From the NCBI RefSeq assembly GCF_943914565.1, contig NZ_CALUCN010000003.1, positions 62,001-126,000 of the forward strand: DNA of 64,000 nucleotides. The letters run 5' to 3'. The notes under the pieces are model-generated. The model was not told where the DNA came from. It saw nothing but the letters and a program-made list of their open reading frames with translations, and made no database searches. This DNA comes from an uncultured Tessaracoccus sp. GTDB taxonomy: Bacteria; Actinomycetota; Actinomycetes; Propionibacteriales; Propionibacteriaceae. A program made the translations under genes and the position numbers. Shown in pieces: positions 1 to 8,045 of the stretch (the stretch's first letter is position 1; each line of letters starts with the position of its first letter).

Positions 1-2
1 CG

Positions 3-311
3 AGCGCGCTCACCGTCGGGATGGGGGAGGGAGACGTGCTCGATCGGGTCGGCACCGCGAAGCTCGAGCGCATGGCCCGCGCGATCGTCGGCGTCGAGCT
101 GCGGGTGGAGCGGCTCGAGGCCAAGGCCAAGATGAGCCAGAACCGCCACCCCGACGACGTCGCGAGTCTGCTCGCGGCGTTCGAGCGGCAGGGCCTCGAC
201 GAGGCCGCCCAATACCTGCGCGAGGTGAGCCTGCCGTACGCCCGGCAGCGGTTCGCGACCATCCGCGAGGCGAGGGCGACCCACGAGCTCCGGGTGAACC
301 CGGCGCAGTGA
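3..311 (+). CDS. FMN-binding negative transcriptional regulator, PaiB-like (C-terminal part)
   Basis: The reading frame is open from the window edge to the stop at 309-311, so the gene's start lies outside. The visible ~100 residues contain IVGVELRVERLEAKAKMSQNR, which matches the conserved tail of PaiB/FMN-binding split-barrel regulators (a short aliphatic strand, then RLEAKxKxSQNR, then a helical end). Family members bind flavin and are linked to repression of stress genes. The ATG at position 21 is internal to the domain and unlikely to be the true start. The assignment rests on the C-terminal motif only. Confidence 0.72.
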   Translation, partial: SALTVGMGEGDVLDRVGTAKLERMARAIVGVELRVERLEAKAKMSQNRHPDDVASLLAAFERQGLDEAAQYLREVSLPYARQRFATIREARATHELRVNPAQ

Positions 312-351
312 GTGCGCCCCCGCCGCACGGGCCGGGGATGGGCTGCGGGCG

Positions 352-1137
352 TCAGTCCTCGTCGAGGCTGGCGAGGAAGTCCTTCGCGCGCTCGGTGCGC
401 GGCGAGTCGAGCAGCTGCTCCGGCGTGCCCTCCTCGGCGATGCCCTTGTCCGCGACGAGCACGACCCGGTCGGCCACGCGTCGGGCGAACCGCATCTCGT
501 GCGTGACGCACAGCATGGTCATGCCGTTGTCGGCGAGGTCGCGCATGACGGAGAGCACCTCGCCCACCAGCTCCGGGTCGAGCGCGGAGGTGGGCTCGTC
601 GAAGAGCATCATCGCCGGGTCCATCGCCAGCGCGCGGGCGATGGCGACGCGCTGCTTCTGCCCGCCGGAGAGGCTCGACGGGTAGGCGTCGAGCTTGTGC
701 AGCATCCCGACGTGGTCCAGCATCTCCTTCGCCTTCTCGACGGCCTCGTCGCGGGACCGGTCGAGGACGTCCATCTGCGCGACGGTGACGTTGTCGAGGA
801 CCTTCATGTGCGGGAAGAGGTTGAACTGCTGGAACACCATGCCCACCTTCGACCGGATCCGGTTGAGGTGCGCCTCGTCGTAGGCGAGCTCCTCACCAGC
901 GACACGGATCGTGCCGCTGGTGATCGTCTCCAGGCCGTTCACGCAGCGCAGCAGCGTCGACTTGCCCGCGCCGGAGGGGCCGACGAGCACGACCACCTCG
1001 CTGTGGGAGACGTCGAGGTCGACGTCCTTGAACACGAGGGTCTTGCCGAAACGCTTCGTGACCCCACGCATCTCGACGACGGTCGCGTCGTCGTCGGCGG
1101 TGGCGAAGAACTCCTCGGTTGCCGTGGTCTCGCTCAT
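352..1137 (-). CDS. Polar amino-acid ABC transporter, ATP-binding protein (GlnQ type)
   Basis: 261 residues, typical for the family. Walker A GPSGAGKST is at residues 53-61, followed by the Q-loop region VFQQFNLFPH, the signature LSGGQKQR, Walker B MMLFDEPTSALDP and the switch histidine in CVTHEMRFA. The FQQFNLFPH stretch is characteristic of glutamine/polar amino-acid importers. It powers import from the cytoplasmic face. The start codon overlaps the stop of the upstream fused binding protein/permease by four bases (ATGA), so the two are translationally coupled and form one two-gene importer. An acidic, low-similarity N-terminal extension of about 20 residues precedes the ATPase domain. Confidence 0.93.
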   Translation of the reverse strand: MSETTATEEFFATADDDATVVEMRGVTKRFGKTLVFKDVDLDVSHSEVVVLVGPSGAGKSTLLRCVNGLETITSGTIRVAGEELAYDEAHLNRIRSKVGMVFQQFNLFPHMKVLDNVTVAQMDVLDRSRDEAVEKAKEMLDHVGMLHKLDAYPSSLSGGQKQRVAIARALAMDPAMMLFDEPTSALDPELVGEVLSVMRDLADNGMTMLCVTHEMRFARRVADRVVLVADKGIAEEGTPEQLLDSPRTERAKDFLASLDED

Positions 1138-2651
1138 GCGGTGGCTTCCTTCCGGTCGGGGTTCATCCTGCGCTCGAGCATGCCGACGAGGCCGGTGAGC
1201 ACGAGCACGATGACGAGGTAGTAGATCGAGACGATGAGGTAGGCGTTCAGCGGCGAGTACTCGGCCGCCGCCATGTTCTGCGCGGTGCGGAACAGCTCAC
1301 CCATGCCGATGAACGCCACCAGCGAGGAGTCCTTGACCGCGATGATGAACTGGCTGCCCAGCACGGGCAGGATCGTGCGGGTGGCCAGCGGCACCTGCAC
1401 CCGTCGCAGCGCCTGCAGCTTGGACATGCCGAGCGACCGCGACGCCTCGACGAGGCCCTTCGGCACCGAGAGGAACCCGGAGCGGACGATCTCGGCGATG
1501 TAGGCGGAGTTGTGCACCGCGAGCGCGATCGCGCCGGCCCAGAAGCCGGAGAGCTCCACGATGCCGACGAGGCCGAAGTAGAGCACGAAGATCTGCGCGA
1601 TGAGCGGGGTGCCGCGGATCAACCCGATGAAGCCGATCGCGAGCCAGCGCAGCGGCGGGACCGACGACAGGTGCATCCACGCCACCAGCGAGCCCAGCAC
1701 CACCGCGAGCACGAGCGCGACGAACGTGATGGCGAGCGTGAGCCAGGCGGCCTTCAGCAGGGTCGGGAGGTAGTCGACGAACATCTGCCCGAACGACGGG
1801 GGCCCGTCCTCCTGCGCGGAACTCATGACCTCGTCGACCGGCTTGTTGTCGATGCGGTCGGCGATGTCCTCGCCGAAGTACTTCGTCGAGATCTCGGCGT
1901 AGCGGCCGTCGTCGATGATCGCGTCGAGCGCCTCGCTCACCTTCTGGCGCAGCGGGTTGCCCTTCGCGACGGCGGGGGCCTGTGTCTCGGTGTAGAGGGG
2001 CTCGCCGCACGGCTCGAGGTCGAGGCCGGCTTGCTCGATCTGGAACTGGCCGACGAGTTGGTCGGTCAGCGCGCCGTCGAGCCGTTTCGTGGCGGCGTCC
2101 TGCAGCGCGGTGATGTCGGACTCGTAGACCTGCACCTCGTCGGTGACCTGCTCGTCGCGCAGGTACTTCTCGTAGGTGGTGCCGGAGGCGACGCCGACCT
2201 TCGGGTTGCCGAGGTCCTTGCCCGCGTCGAGCGGCTTGCACTCCGCACCCTTCGCGACGAAGTACTGCGGCCCGGACGTGTAGTAGCCGTTCGCGAAGTC
2301 AACGACCTTCGCGCGGTCCTTCGTGGCGGTCGTGGAGGCGACGAGCATGTCGTAGCGGCCGTCCTGCGTGCCCTGCACGAGCGTCGAGAAGCCAGCGGTC
2401 TTGGGCACGAGTTCCAGCCCGAGCTCGTCGGCGATGGCCTTGGCGATGTCGTGGTCGAACCCGGTGAGCTGCTCGCCCTCCCAGTAGCTGAACGGCTGGA
2501 ACTCGCCGCTCATCGCGACGACGAGCTTGCCGTCCTCCTTCAGTTTTGGTTCGTCCGAGTCCTGCTGCCCGCTGCCGCACGCGGTGAGGGTCGCGATGGC
2601 GAGCAGCAGGACGATCAGCACGGACGGGAACGGTCTCGTCCGTCGTTGCAT
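1134..2651 (-). CDS. Amino-acid ABC transporter: fused lipoprotein substrate-binding domain and permease
   Basis: 505 residues. A signal peptide with lipobox LTAC (residues 22-25, Cys25 lipidated) leads into a periplasmic-binding-protein type 3 domain (about 35-260: GEFQPFSYWEGEQLTGFDHD and later GRYAEISTKYFGED). A HisM-type permease with about five membrane helices follows and carries the EAA motif EASRSLGMSKLQALRRVQVP. I chose the start at 2651, not the longer frame to 2828: AAGGAG sits about six bases upstream and the lipoprotein signal begins there. Fusion of binding protein to permease is known for some glutamine/arginine importers in Gram-positives. Likely substrate: a polar amino acid; specificity cannot be read. 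Confidence 0.92.
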   Translation of the reverse strand: MQRRTRPFPSVLIVLLLAIATLTACGSGQQDSDEPKLKEDGKLVVAMSGEFQPFSYWEGEQLTGFDHDIAKAIADELGLELVPKTAGFSTLVQGTQDGRYDMLVASTTATKDRAKVVDFANGYYTSGPQYFVAKGAECKPLDAGKDLGNPKVGVASGTTYEKYLRDEQVTDEVQVYESDITALQDAATKRLDGALTDQLVGQFQIEQAGLDLEPCGEPLYTETQAPAVAKGNPLRQKVSEALDAIIDDGRYAEISTKYFGEDIADRIDNKPVDEVMSSAQEDGPPSFGQMFVDYLPTLLKAAWLTLAITFVALVLAVVLGSLVAWMHLSSVPPLRWLAIGFIGLIRGTPLIAQIFVLYFGLVGIVELSGFWAGAIALAVHNSAYIAEIVRSGFLSVPKGLVEASRSLGMSKLQALRRVQVPLATRTILPVLGSQFIIAVKDSSLVAFIGMGELFRTAQNMAAAEYSPLNAYLIVSIYYLVIVLVLTGLVGMLERRMNPDRKEATA

Positions 2652-2895
2652 GGGTGGCTCCTTCGGTCGGTCCTTGTGTTGACCGCCGAGCGCGTCAGCC
2701 TCGTAACACACCAAGAGTGGTCGGCATGCGCCGTGACCGCCATCGCCCAGCGAGGCGTTGGTCATCGACGCTATCGCACCGCCGGTCCAGCGCTGCCGGG
2801 CCGAGGCGTCGCGCGGGGGCCGGACCACCGTCGGGGCGGGGCCCGAAGGCGCGGAAACCGGGTGCCCGTGGACCGGCAGGCACTAGGTTGGATGC

Positions 2896-3636
2896 ATGCG
2901 CAGGTACGAGCTCGCGGACACCGCGGTGTGGATCGGCGAACTGACGTCCACCACGTGGACACTCTCGCTCGCGCGCGACCTCTCCGACGAGGAGATCGAG
3001 TCGGCGGCGGGTGAGCTGGCGCGCCACGCCGACACGCACGTCGAACTGCTCGTCTGGGACGAGATCGACGACGACCCGCTCATCCGGGTGGCCACCGCCG
3101 CCGGGTGGCGGCGCAGCGCGCGGAAGGCCTTCGTCGACCTGGACCTCGACGACTGCCCGGCCCCGGCGGTGCCGGACGGGTGGCGGCTCGAGACGATGGC
3201 GGCGCTCGGGGAGGAGGAGTTCGCGGCGCGCATGGTGGTCGCGTCCGAGGGGGACCCGTTCAGCCCGTCGACGCCGGAGAGCGCCGTTGCGGACCTGCGC
3301 GAGCTCGTGCGCTACGCGGGCGAGGAGTTCGACCCGGAGCACTGGTTCGCGGTCTCCGACGACGCACCGATCGGGGTGCTGCTCCCGCAGGTCTACCCCG
3401 ATGACCCGCTCGAGGGGACGCTGTTCTACCTGGGTGTCGTGCCCGAGCGGCGACGGGCCGGCCTCGGCTCGCAGCTGCACCGACTGGGGTTGGAATTCCT
3501 GCACGAGCGCGGCGCCGTGCGCTACGTCGGCTCCACCGACGAGCGCAACATCGCGATGCTCAAGGTGTTCGCCCGCGCCGGCGCCCGCGTGCTGCGCAGG
3601 CAGACGATCCTCCGTCGCCCCGCCGCGCAGGCCTGA
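2896..3636 (+). CDS. GNAT family N-acetyltransferase
   Basis: 246 residues. The second half is a GNAT fold: motif A reads LGVVPERRRAGLGSQLHRLGL, with the R-x-x-G-x-G acetyl-CoA pyrophosphate loop, followed by STDERNIAMLKVFARAGAR (the beta-bulge/alpha-4 region). The first ~100 residues (ELADTAVWIGELTSTTWTLS) look like a separate, poorly conserved alpha/beta region. The start is an ATG with no Shine-Dalgarno sequence; TAGGTT lies six bases before it (2884-2889), fitting the leaderless promoter pattern seen repeatedly here. Substrate unknown. It is divergent from the amino-acid importer. Confidence 0.8.
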   Translation: MRRYELADTAVWIGELTSTTWTLSLARDLSDEEIESAAGELARHADTHVELLVWDEIDDDPLIRVATAAGWRRSARKAFVDLDLDDCPAPAVPDGWRLETMAALGEEEFAARMVVASEGDPFSPSTPESAVADLRELVRYAGEEFDPEHWFAVSDDAPIGVLLPQVYPDDPLEGTLFYLGVVPERRRAGLGSQLHRLGLEFLHERGAVRYVGSTDERNIAMLKVFARAGARVLRRQTILRRPAAQA

Positions 3637-3690
3637 GTCGCCCCGGGACCCCGACTTGTCCCGGCCCGGAGACGCTGTGGCATAGTTGGT

Positions 3691-3814
3691 CGGCGAGCCT
3701 TTGTTCGCCGGCGCAACAAGCCGGCCACGACGCTCCCCATCTCCCACCGGCTTCGCCGGTCACCCCTCCGACGCCGGCTGCGGCCGGCCCCGTCGCGTCC
3801 CCTGAGAGCAACAC
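3691..3814 (+). promoter_or_regulatory. Structured 5' leader of the MATE exporter gene
   Basis: Three consecutive stem-loops can be drawn: CGGCGA/TCGCCG (3691-3696 with 3705-3710), ACCGGC-TTC-GCCGGT (3746-3760) and GCCGGC-TGCG-GCCGGC (3773-3788). The first overlaps a second dyad, TTGTT (3701-3705) with AACAA (3715-3719), which is a mutually exclusive pairing. This dense structure just upstream of a multidrug exporter start resembles a cis-regulatory leader or an exporter operator. It does not match any riboswitch class I can recognise, including the guanidine-I conserved core. Confidence 0.4.
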
Positions 3815-5167
3815 ATGGCAAGGAATCTCTCCGTCGGTCCGCCCCTGAAGCTGATCGTGCTGTTCACGCTGCCCCTGCTGGTGGGCAACCTGTTCCAGCA
3901 GGCCTACGCGATCGCCGACACGATCGTCGTCGGGCGCCTCATCGGCGTCGAGGCGCTCGCGGCGGTGGGTGCGTCCGGCAGCCTGCAGTTCCTGCTGTTC
4001 GGGTTCGCGATGGGGGCCTCGACGGGGTTCGCGATCCCGGTCTCGCGCGCCTTCGGCGCCGGCGACCTCGCGGGCATGCGCCGCGCCGTCACGACGGGGG
4101 CCTGGATCTCCGCGGCCATCGTCGTGGTCATCACCTTGGTGGGGGTCCTCGGCACGTCGACGCTGCTCACCTGGATGGGCACGCCGGGGGAGCTCATGGG
4201 GCAGGCGGCCACGTTCCTCGCCGTGCTGTTCGCGGGCAGCGTGGCCACTGTCGGCTTCAACTACCTGAGCTCCGTGATCCGCGCGCTCGGCGACGCGAGC
4301 ACGCCGCTGTGGTTCCTGATCCTCGCCAGCGTGCTGAACGTCGTGCTCGTGATCGTGTTCGTGGGCGTGCTGGGCGCTGGGGTGGGCGGCGCGGCGCTCG
4401 CGACCGTGGTCGCGCAGCTCGTCTCGGTGCTGCTGTGCATGCTGCTCGTGCGGCTGCGGATGCCCGAGCTGCACCTGGGCCGCGACGACTGGCGGATCGA
4501 CTGGGCGCTCGTGCGCGAGTCGGCGAAGCTCGGCCTCACGCTGGGCTTCCAGATGTCGATCATCGCGCTGGGCGCGGTGCTGCTGCAGTTCGGCATCAAC
4601 TCCCTCGGCACCGACGCCGTCGCCGCGTTCACCGCCGCGATGCGCGTCGACCAGGTGGCCGTGATCCCGCTGGCGAGCGTCGGCGTCGCGATGGCCACCT
4701 ACGTCGCGCAGAACGCCGGCGCCCTGCAGTGGCGCCGCATCCTCGTCGGGGTGCGCGAGGCGCTCGCGCTGTCGATCGGACTGTCGGTGCTGCTCGGCGT
4801 GGGCATCTTCGCAGGCGGCACCGCGATGGTGCGGGTCTTCGTCGGCGACGGGCAGGACCAGGTCGTCGCGATGGCGCACCGATACCTCGTCATCAACGCC
4901 GCCCTGTACTGGGCGCTCGCGGTGCTGTTCGTGATCCGCTACGTGATCCAGGGCCTCGGCTCGACGGTCGCGCCGACGATGGCGGGCGTGCTCGAGCTCG
5001 CGGTGCGCGGCGTGATCGGGCTGCTCGTCGTGCAGCACGCGGGATTCCTCGCGGTCATCCTCGCGGCGCCGATCGCGTGGTTCGCGGCGCTCGTGCCGCT
5101 GCTCATGGCGTGGTACTTCCACCGACGAAGGCTCGTCACCCGCATCGACGCCGCGGCTCAGGCCTGA
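3815..5167 (+). CDS. MATE family multidrug/metabolite efflux transporter
   Basis: 450 residues with about 12 membrane helices. The N-terminus (PLKLIVLFTLPLLVGNLFQQ, then YAIADTIVVGRLIGVEALAAVG) is a textbook MatE domain and is repeated in the second half (RESAKLGLTLGFQMSIIALG). MATE proteins export cationic drugs or metabolites in exchange for H+ or Na+ across the cytoplasmic membrane. The start ATG has only a weak purine stretch (GAGAG) before it; the 5' leader is highly structured. Its stop codon overlaps the 3' end of the convergent helicase gene by ten bases, so no separate terminator exists between them. Confidence 0.92.
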   Translation: MARNLSVGPPLKLIVLFTLPLLVGNLFQQAYAIADTIVVGRLIGVEALAAVGASGSLQFLLFGFAMGASTGFAIPVSRAFGAGDLAGMRRAVTTGAWISAAIVVVITLVGVLGTSTLLTWMGTPGELMGQAATFLAVLFAGSVATVGFNYLSSVIRALGDASTPLWFLILASVLNVVLVIVFVGVLGAGVGGAALATVVAQLVSVLLCMLLVRLRMPELHLGRDDWRIDWALVRESAKLGLTLGFQMSIIALGAVLLQFGINSLGTDAVAAFTAAMRVDQVAVIPLASVGVAMATYVAQNAGALQWRRILVGVREALALSIGLSVLLGVGIFAGGTAMVRVFVGDGQDQVVAMAHRYLVINAALYWALAVLFVIRYVIQGLGSTVAPTMAGVLELAVRGVIGLLVVQHAGFLAVILAAPIAWFAALVPLLMAWYFHRRRLVTRIDAAAQA

Positions 5168-7347
5168 GCGGCCCAGGCGAGGAAGTCGTCGGCGAGCAGG
5201 ATCGGCTTGCCGAATTCCCGTGCCTTGCGTGCCTTGCCGGACTGGCTGCCCTCCTCGGCGCAGACGAGCACGTCGCAGCGGGTGCGGGAGACGTTCGACG
5301 CGACCGCGAGGCCGCGCGCCACTGCGAGCCGCTCCATCTCGTCGCGCCCGATGGGGCGGCCGTCGGCGTCCAGCACCGAGCCGGTGAAGCAGACCCTGGC
5401 CCCCGGCGTGAGCACGGCGGCCGGGTCAGGCCGGTCCGCGGCGCCCGGCGCACGGGAGGCGACGAGGGCGCGCAGCTCGTCGGCCTCGTCGGCGGTGGCG
5501 TTGGTGGAGATGCGGGCCTCGTCGACGGTGGCCCCGCGCGGCAGGAGGTAGCCGGCCCGGTCCGGCGGTGGGAACGTGCTGGCGTGCAGGTTCGCGGGCC
5601 GGAGCCGGGCGTCGATCGCGGCGGTGGCCCGCGCGCGCTCGAGCGCGGTGGGAGCGGCGAGGGCGCGCCGCTCGTCGGGGAGGAGGTCGGCGCTGGGGAG
5701 TTCGAGGCCGAGCGGCATCGGGGCGACGACCCCGCAGCGCTTGAGTTCGAAGTCCAGGTAGCCCAGGTGCTCGTCGACCGCGACGCCGACGGGGACGGCC
5801 CCCTCGAGCTCGGCGAGCAGCGCGGGCCAGGCCTCGGCGAGGCGCGGGGCCGGCAGCACGTCGGCGGCGGTGATGCCGTACTCCTGGCGGGAGTCGTACA
5901 GGTCCGACTCCGGGTTGACGAGGGTGGTGAGCTCGCGGCCGTCGTCGGTGACGACGGCGAGCTCGACGGGGCGCGGGCGGGTCATCCGCCCGACGTGTCC
6001 CGCCCAGCAGACCCCGAGGTGGGCCCGCGGTGCCGACGGGGGCGCGACCCCGTCGGAGAGGAAACGGCGGATGCGCTGGTCGGTCTTCAGGTCGCGGGGG
6101 AGCACGTCGCGCTGCAGCACGAGGCCCTCCATCGACGTGCAGCGGCTGAGCGCGACGTAGAGCTGCCCGTAGGCGAACGTGCCGCCGGAGAGGTCGACGA
6201 CGAGCCGGTCCACCGTCTGCCCCTGGCTCTTGTGGATCGTGATCGCCCAGGCGAGGCGGAACGGCAGCTGCGTGAACGTGCCGATGACCTCCTGCACGAT
6301 GCGGCCGCCGTCGACGACGGGCCGGGTCGTCTCCCAGACGTGCGGGCCGACCTCGACGTCGTTGCCGTCGCGGGTGTGGATCGAGACGCGGGGCGTGCCG
6401 TCGGAGTCGTGCTCGACGGCGGTGATCGTGCCCAGGGTGCCGTTCACGAAGGCGTCGCCCGGGTCGTTGACGAGGAGCATCACCTGGGCGCCGACCTTGA
6501 CGGTGAGCACCTCGTCGGTGGGGAGGTCCCCGCGGTCGACCTCGCCGGTGAGGCTGCCGCGCCACTCGAGCGTCTCGCCCGGCAGCTGCTCGAGCGCGCG
6601 GCGGTTGCGGGCCGAGGCGATGCGGTTCGTCGTGGTGAGGGTGAGCCAGAACTCGCCGTCGTCGGCGCGGAAGTCCGGCCGGGTGCGGCGGTTGAGGAGC
6701 GCGCGGGCCTCCTCGTCGATCGTGCCCTCGCGGATCGCGTTGAGGATGCCGGTGAGCTGCGCGTCGCCGGCCTGCCGGAACACGCGGGTGAGCTGGGCCC
6801 GCGCGAAGGTGTCGACGTCGAACCGGTCCGCGGAGAAGAAGTACGGGGTCGCGTAGCGAGTGCCGAAGAACGTCGCCTCGTCCTCGCGCACGACGGCTGG
6901 CAGCTGGTAGAGGTCCCCGACGAGCACCACCTGTACGCCGCCGAACGGCTCGCCGGGGCGTGGACCGAAGCGTTCGAGCGCGGCGCCGAGCGCGTCGAAC
7001 AGGTCGGCGCGCACCATCGACGCCTCGTCGACGATGAGCGTGTCGAGGGCCTTGATCGCCTTCGCGAAACGACCCGGGCGGTAGGTGGGGTCCTGGACGT
7101 CCTCGGCGGTGACACCGGGCGGGAAGGAGAACAGCCGGTGGATCGTGTAGCCGTCGACGTTGAGCGCCGCGATGCCCGTCGGCGCGACGACCACGACGTT
7201 GCGGTCCGTCGCTGCCATGAAGTGGCGGATCAGCGTCGACTTGCCGGTGCCGGCCTTGCCGGTGAGGAACATGTGGTGGCCGGCATGGAGGTGCTCGAGC
7301 GCGGCGGAGAACTCATCGGTGAGCACGAGATTTGGCGACGTGGGCAT
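5158..7347 (-). CDS. PIF1-like helicase with degenerate exonuclease-like middle and C-terminal BRCT domain
   Basis: 729 residues. Residues 1-~430 form a superfamily 1 PIF1-type helicase: Walker A GKAGTGKST (30-38), VAPTGIAALNV, Walker B LIVDEAS, GDLYQLP, and motif V/VI ITIHKSQGQT with YVALSRC. The middle (about 440-640) has the layout of a DnaQ-type exonuclease (ELAVV...LVNPE...YGITAADV) but I cannot find the catalytic acidic triad, so it may be structural. The last ~80 residues are a BRCT domain (VCFTGSVLDADGRPIGRDEM ... GKPILLADDFLAW). Expected role: DNA unwinding in replication or repair. CACAAT six bases before the ATG suggests a leaderless transcript. Confidence 0.9.
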   Translation of the reverse strand: MPTSPNLVLTDEFSAALEHLHAGHHMFLTGKAGTGKSTLIRHFMAATDRNVVVVAPTGIAALNVDGYTIHRLFSFPPGVTAEDVQDPTYRPGRFAKAIKALDTLIVDEASMVRADLFDALGAALERFGPRPGEPFGGVQVVLVGDLYQLPAVVREDEATFFGTRYATPYFFSADRFDVDTFARAQLTRVFRQAGDAQLTGILNAIREGTIDEEARALLNRRTRPDFRADDGEFWLTLTTTNRIASARNRRALEQLPGETLEWRGSLTGEVDRGDLPTDEVLTVKVGAQVMLLVNDPGDAFVNGTLGTITAVEHDSDGTPRVSIHTRDGNDVEVGPHVWETTRPVVDGGRIVQEVIGTFTQLPFRLAWAITIHKSQGQTVDRLVVDLSGGTFAYGQLYVALSRCTSMEGLVLQRDVLPRDLKTDQRIRRFLSDGVAPPSAPRAHLGVCWAGHVGRMTRPRPVELAVVTDDGRELTTLVNPESDLYDSRQEYGITAADVLPAPRLAEAWPALLAELEGAVPVGVAVDEHLGYLDFELKRCGVVAPMPLGLELPSADLLPDERRALAAPTALERARATAAIDARLRPANLHASTFPPPDRAGYLLPRGATVDEARISTNATADEADELRALVASRAPGAADRPDPAAVLTPGARVCFTGSVLDADGRPIGRDEMERLAVARGLAVASNVSRTRCDVLVCAEEGSQSGKARKAREFGKPILLADDFLAWAAQA

Positions 7348-7407
7348 GGAGGCATTGTGGCACGCGGGCGCCGGGCGGGTGGAGACGCTGGCCGGGGCTG
7401 AGCTCGG

Positions 7408-7620
7408 TCAGGCGCCGCAGCGCACGCCTGGGGTGTGGACGGGGCAGTAGCCGTCCGGGTGCGTTCGGCGGCGTCGCGGTGGGCGTCGTCGGTGGGGAAG
7501 ATGGCCGAGCGGTACTGCGTGCCGAGGTCGTTGCCCTGCCGGAAGCCCTGCGTCGGGTCGTGGGCCTCCCAGAAGGCCCGCAGCAGGTCGTCGTAGGAGA
7601 CTCGTGCGGGATCGAACACC
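7408..7620 (-). pseudogene. Decayed partial copy of msrA
   Basis: This segment is nearly identical to the 3' part of the intact msrA at 8641-9297. It encodes FDPARVSYDDLLRAFWEAHD and QYRSAIFPTDDAHRDAAERT, then jumps frame to DGYCPVHTPGVRCGA. Compared with the intact copy, 121 bases are missing between two GGGTGCGT repeats (8690-8697 and 8811-8818 in the intact gene), leaving one copy at 7457-7464. The deletion is not a multiple of three and removes the region encoding YAEAEHQQYL. The 5' half, including the catalytic GCFWG motif, is absent, so this cannot make active enzyme. Confidence 0.88.
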
Positions 7621-7622
7621 GC

Positions 7623-7720
7623 GACGGCGTCCTCCTCGCCCGTCGGGCCGAGCAGCGGGACGTCCGTGGTGCGACCGGGCGCCGCCTCCGTCAGCTCCGG
7701 AGGGCCACCAAGCGGTGACC
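7623..7720. repeat. Direct repeat of 9401-9498 (98 bp)
   Basis: Both copies begin GACGGCGTCCTCCTCGCC and run to the GCGGTGACC stretch with only a few substitutions. On the minus strand the segment encodes part of a small DUF2283-like frame in the 9.4-kb copy. Here it is fused directly to the msrA fragment, without the intervening ~400 bases present in the parental region. Confidence 0.8.
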
Positions 7721-7870
7721 GCGGTCCCGGTGCTGGCCCGAGATTCGCACGGAATCGTCCTCGCGTCGCGATCTCGACCCGGATTCCGGGCCGAAACGGG
7801 CACGCGAGGACGAAACCGTGCGTGGCTGGACCCGCATGCCCGGTGCTCGACGGGCTGTGAGGGACGGTGT

Positions 7871-7920
7871 CTGTAGTGTGGAGAACACCACCTCATGGGG
7901 TGGTCTTCTCCACACTGCAG
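7871..7920. repeat. 50-bp near-perfect palindrome
   Basis: Arms AGTGTGGAGAACACCACC (7875-7892) and GGTGGTCTTCTCCACACT (7899-7916) pair with one mismatch around a six-base loop, and three further pairs extend the stem outward. No T-tract follows on either strand, so a classical intrinsic terminator is not certain. It abuts repeat copy A at 7918 and could be a terminator, a recombination scar or a small mobile-element remnant. Confidence 0.7.
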
Positions 7921-8043
7921 CACTGCTGGCCCAGCTGGATGATCGAGGTGGGCAGGGCGGGTACGTGTGGAGACGCTGCAATGGTTTGTAGGACGCGGTG
8001 TTGGTGCTCAATCCGCGACGCGCAGCGCGACGAGGGTGAGCGC
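7918..8043. repeat. Junction repeat, copy A (matches 9936-10044)
   Basis: The shared core reads CCAGCTGGATGATCGAGGTG then GGCAGGGCGGG, CGTGTGGAG and CAATGGTTTGTAGGACGC, and continues into a copy of the last codons and stop of the receiver-like gene (VALRVAD-stop on the minus strand, compared with VALRSGD-stop in the intact gene). The copy therefore carries a gene 3' end plus its downstream flank. Confidence 0.8.
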
Positions 8044-8045
8044 CA

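Larger units (their letters stand above)
7348..8045. other. Gene-free mosaic region of duplicated fragments
   Basis: No intact gene is visible in these ~700 bases. Working left to right: 7379-7620 copies the msrA 3' end and its downstream flank, 7623-7720 copies 9401-9498, 7721-7870 is unique, 7871-7920 is a long palindrome, and 7918-8043 copies 9936-10044 including the last codons of the receiver-like gene. The order of the copied pieces is the same as in the 8.6-10.05 kb region, so this looks like a decayed tandem duplicate rather than random insertion. Confidence 0.75.

Noticed and set aside
3656..3686. Possible promoter TTGTCC-N19-CATAGT before the MATE gene
   Set aside because: Spacing of 19 and a weak -10 make it unconvincing; kept only as part of the leader discussion.
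4309..7401. 1030-residue open frame on the plus strand across the PIF1-like helicase
   Set aside because: It is Arg/Gly/Val/Glu-rich shadow coding caused by high GC on the strand opposite a well-conserved helicase.
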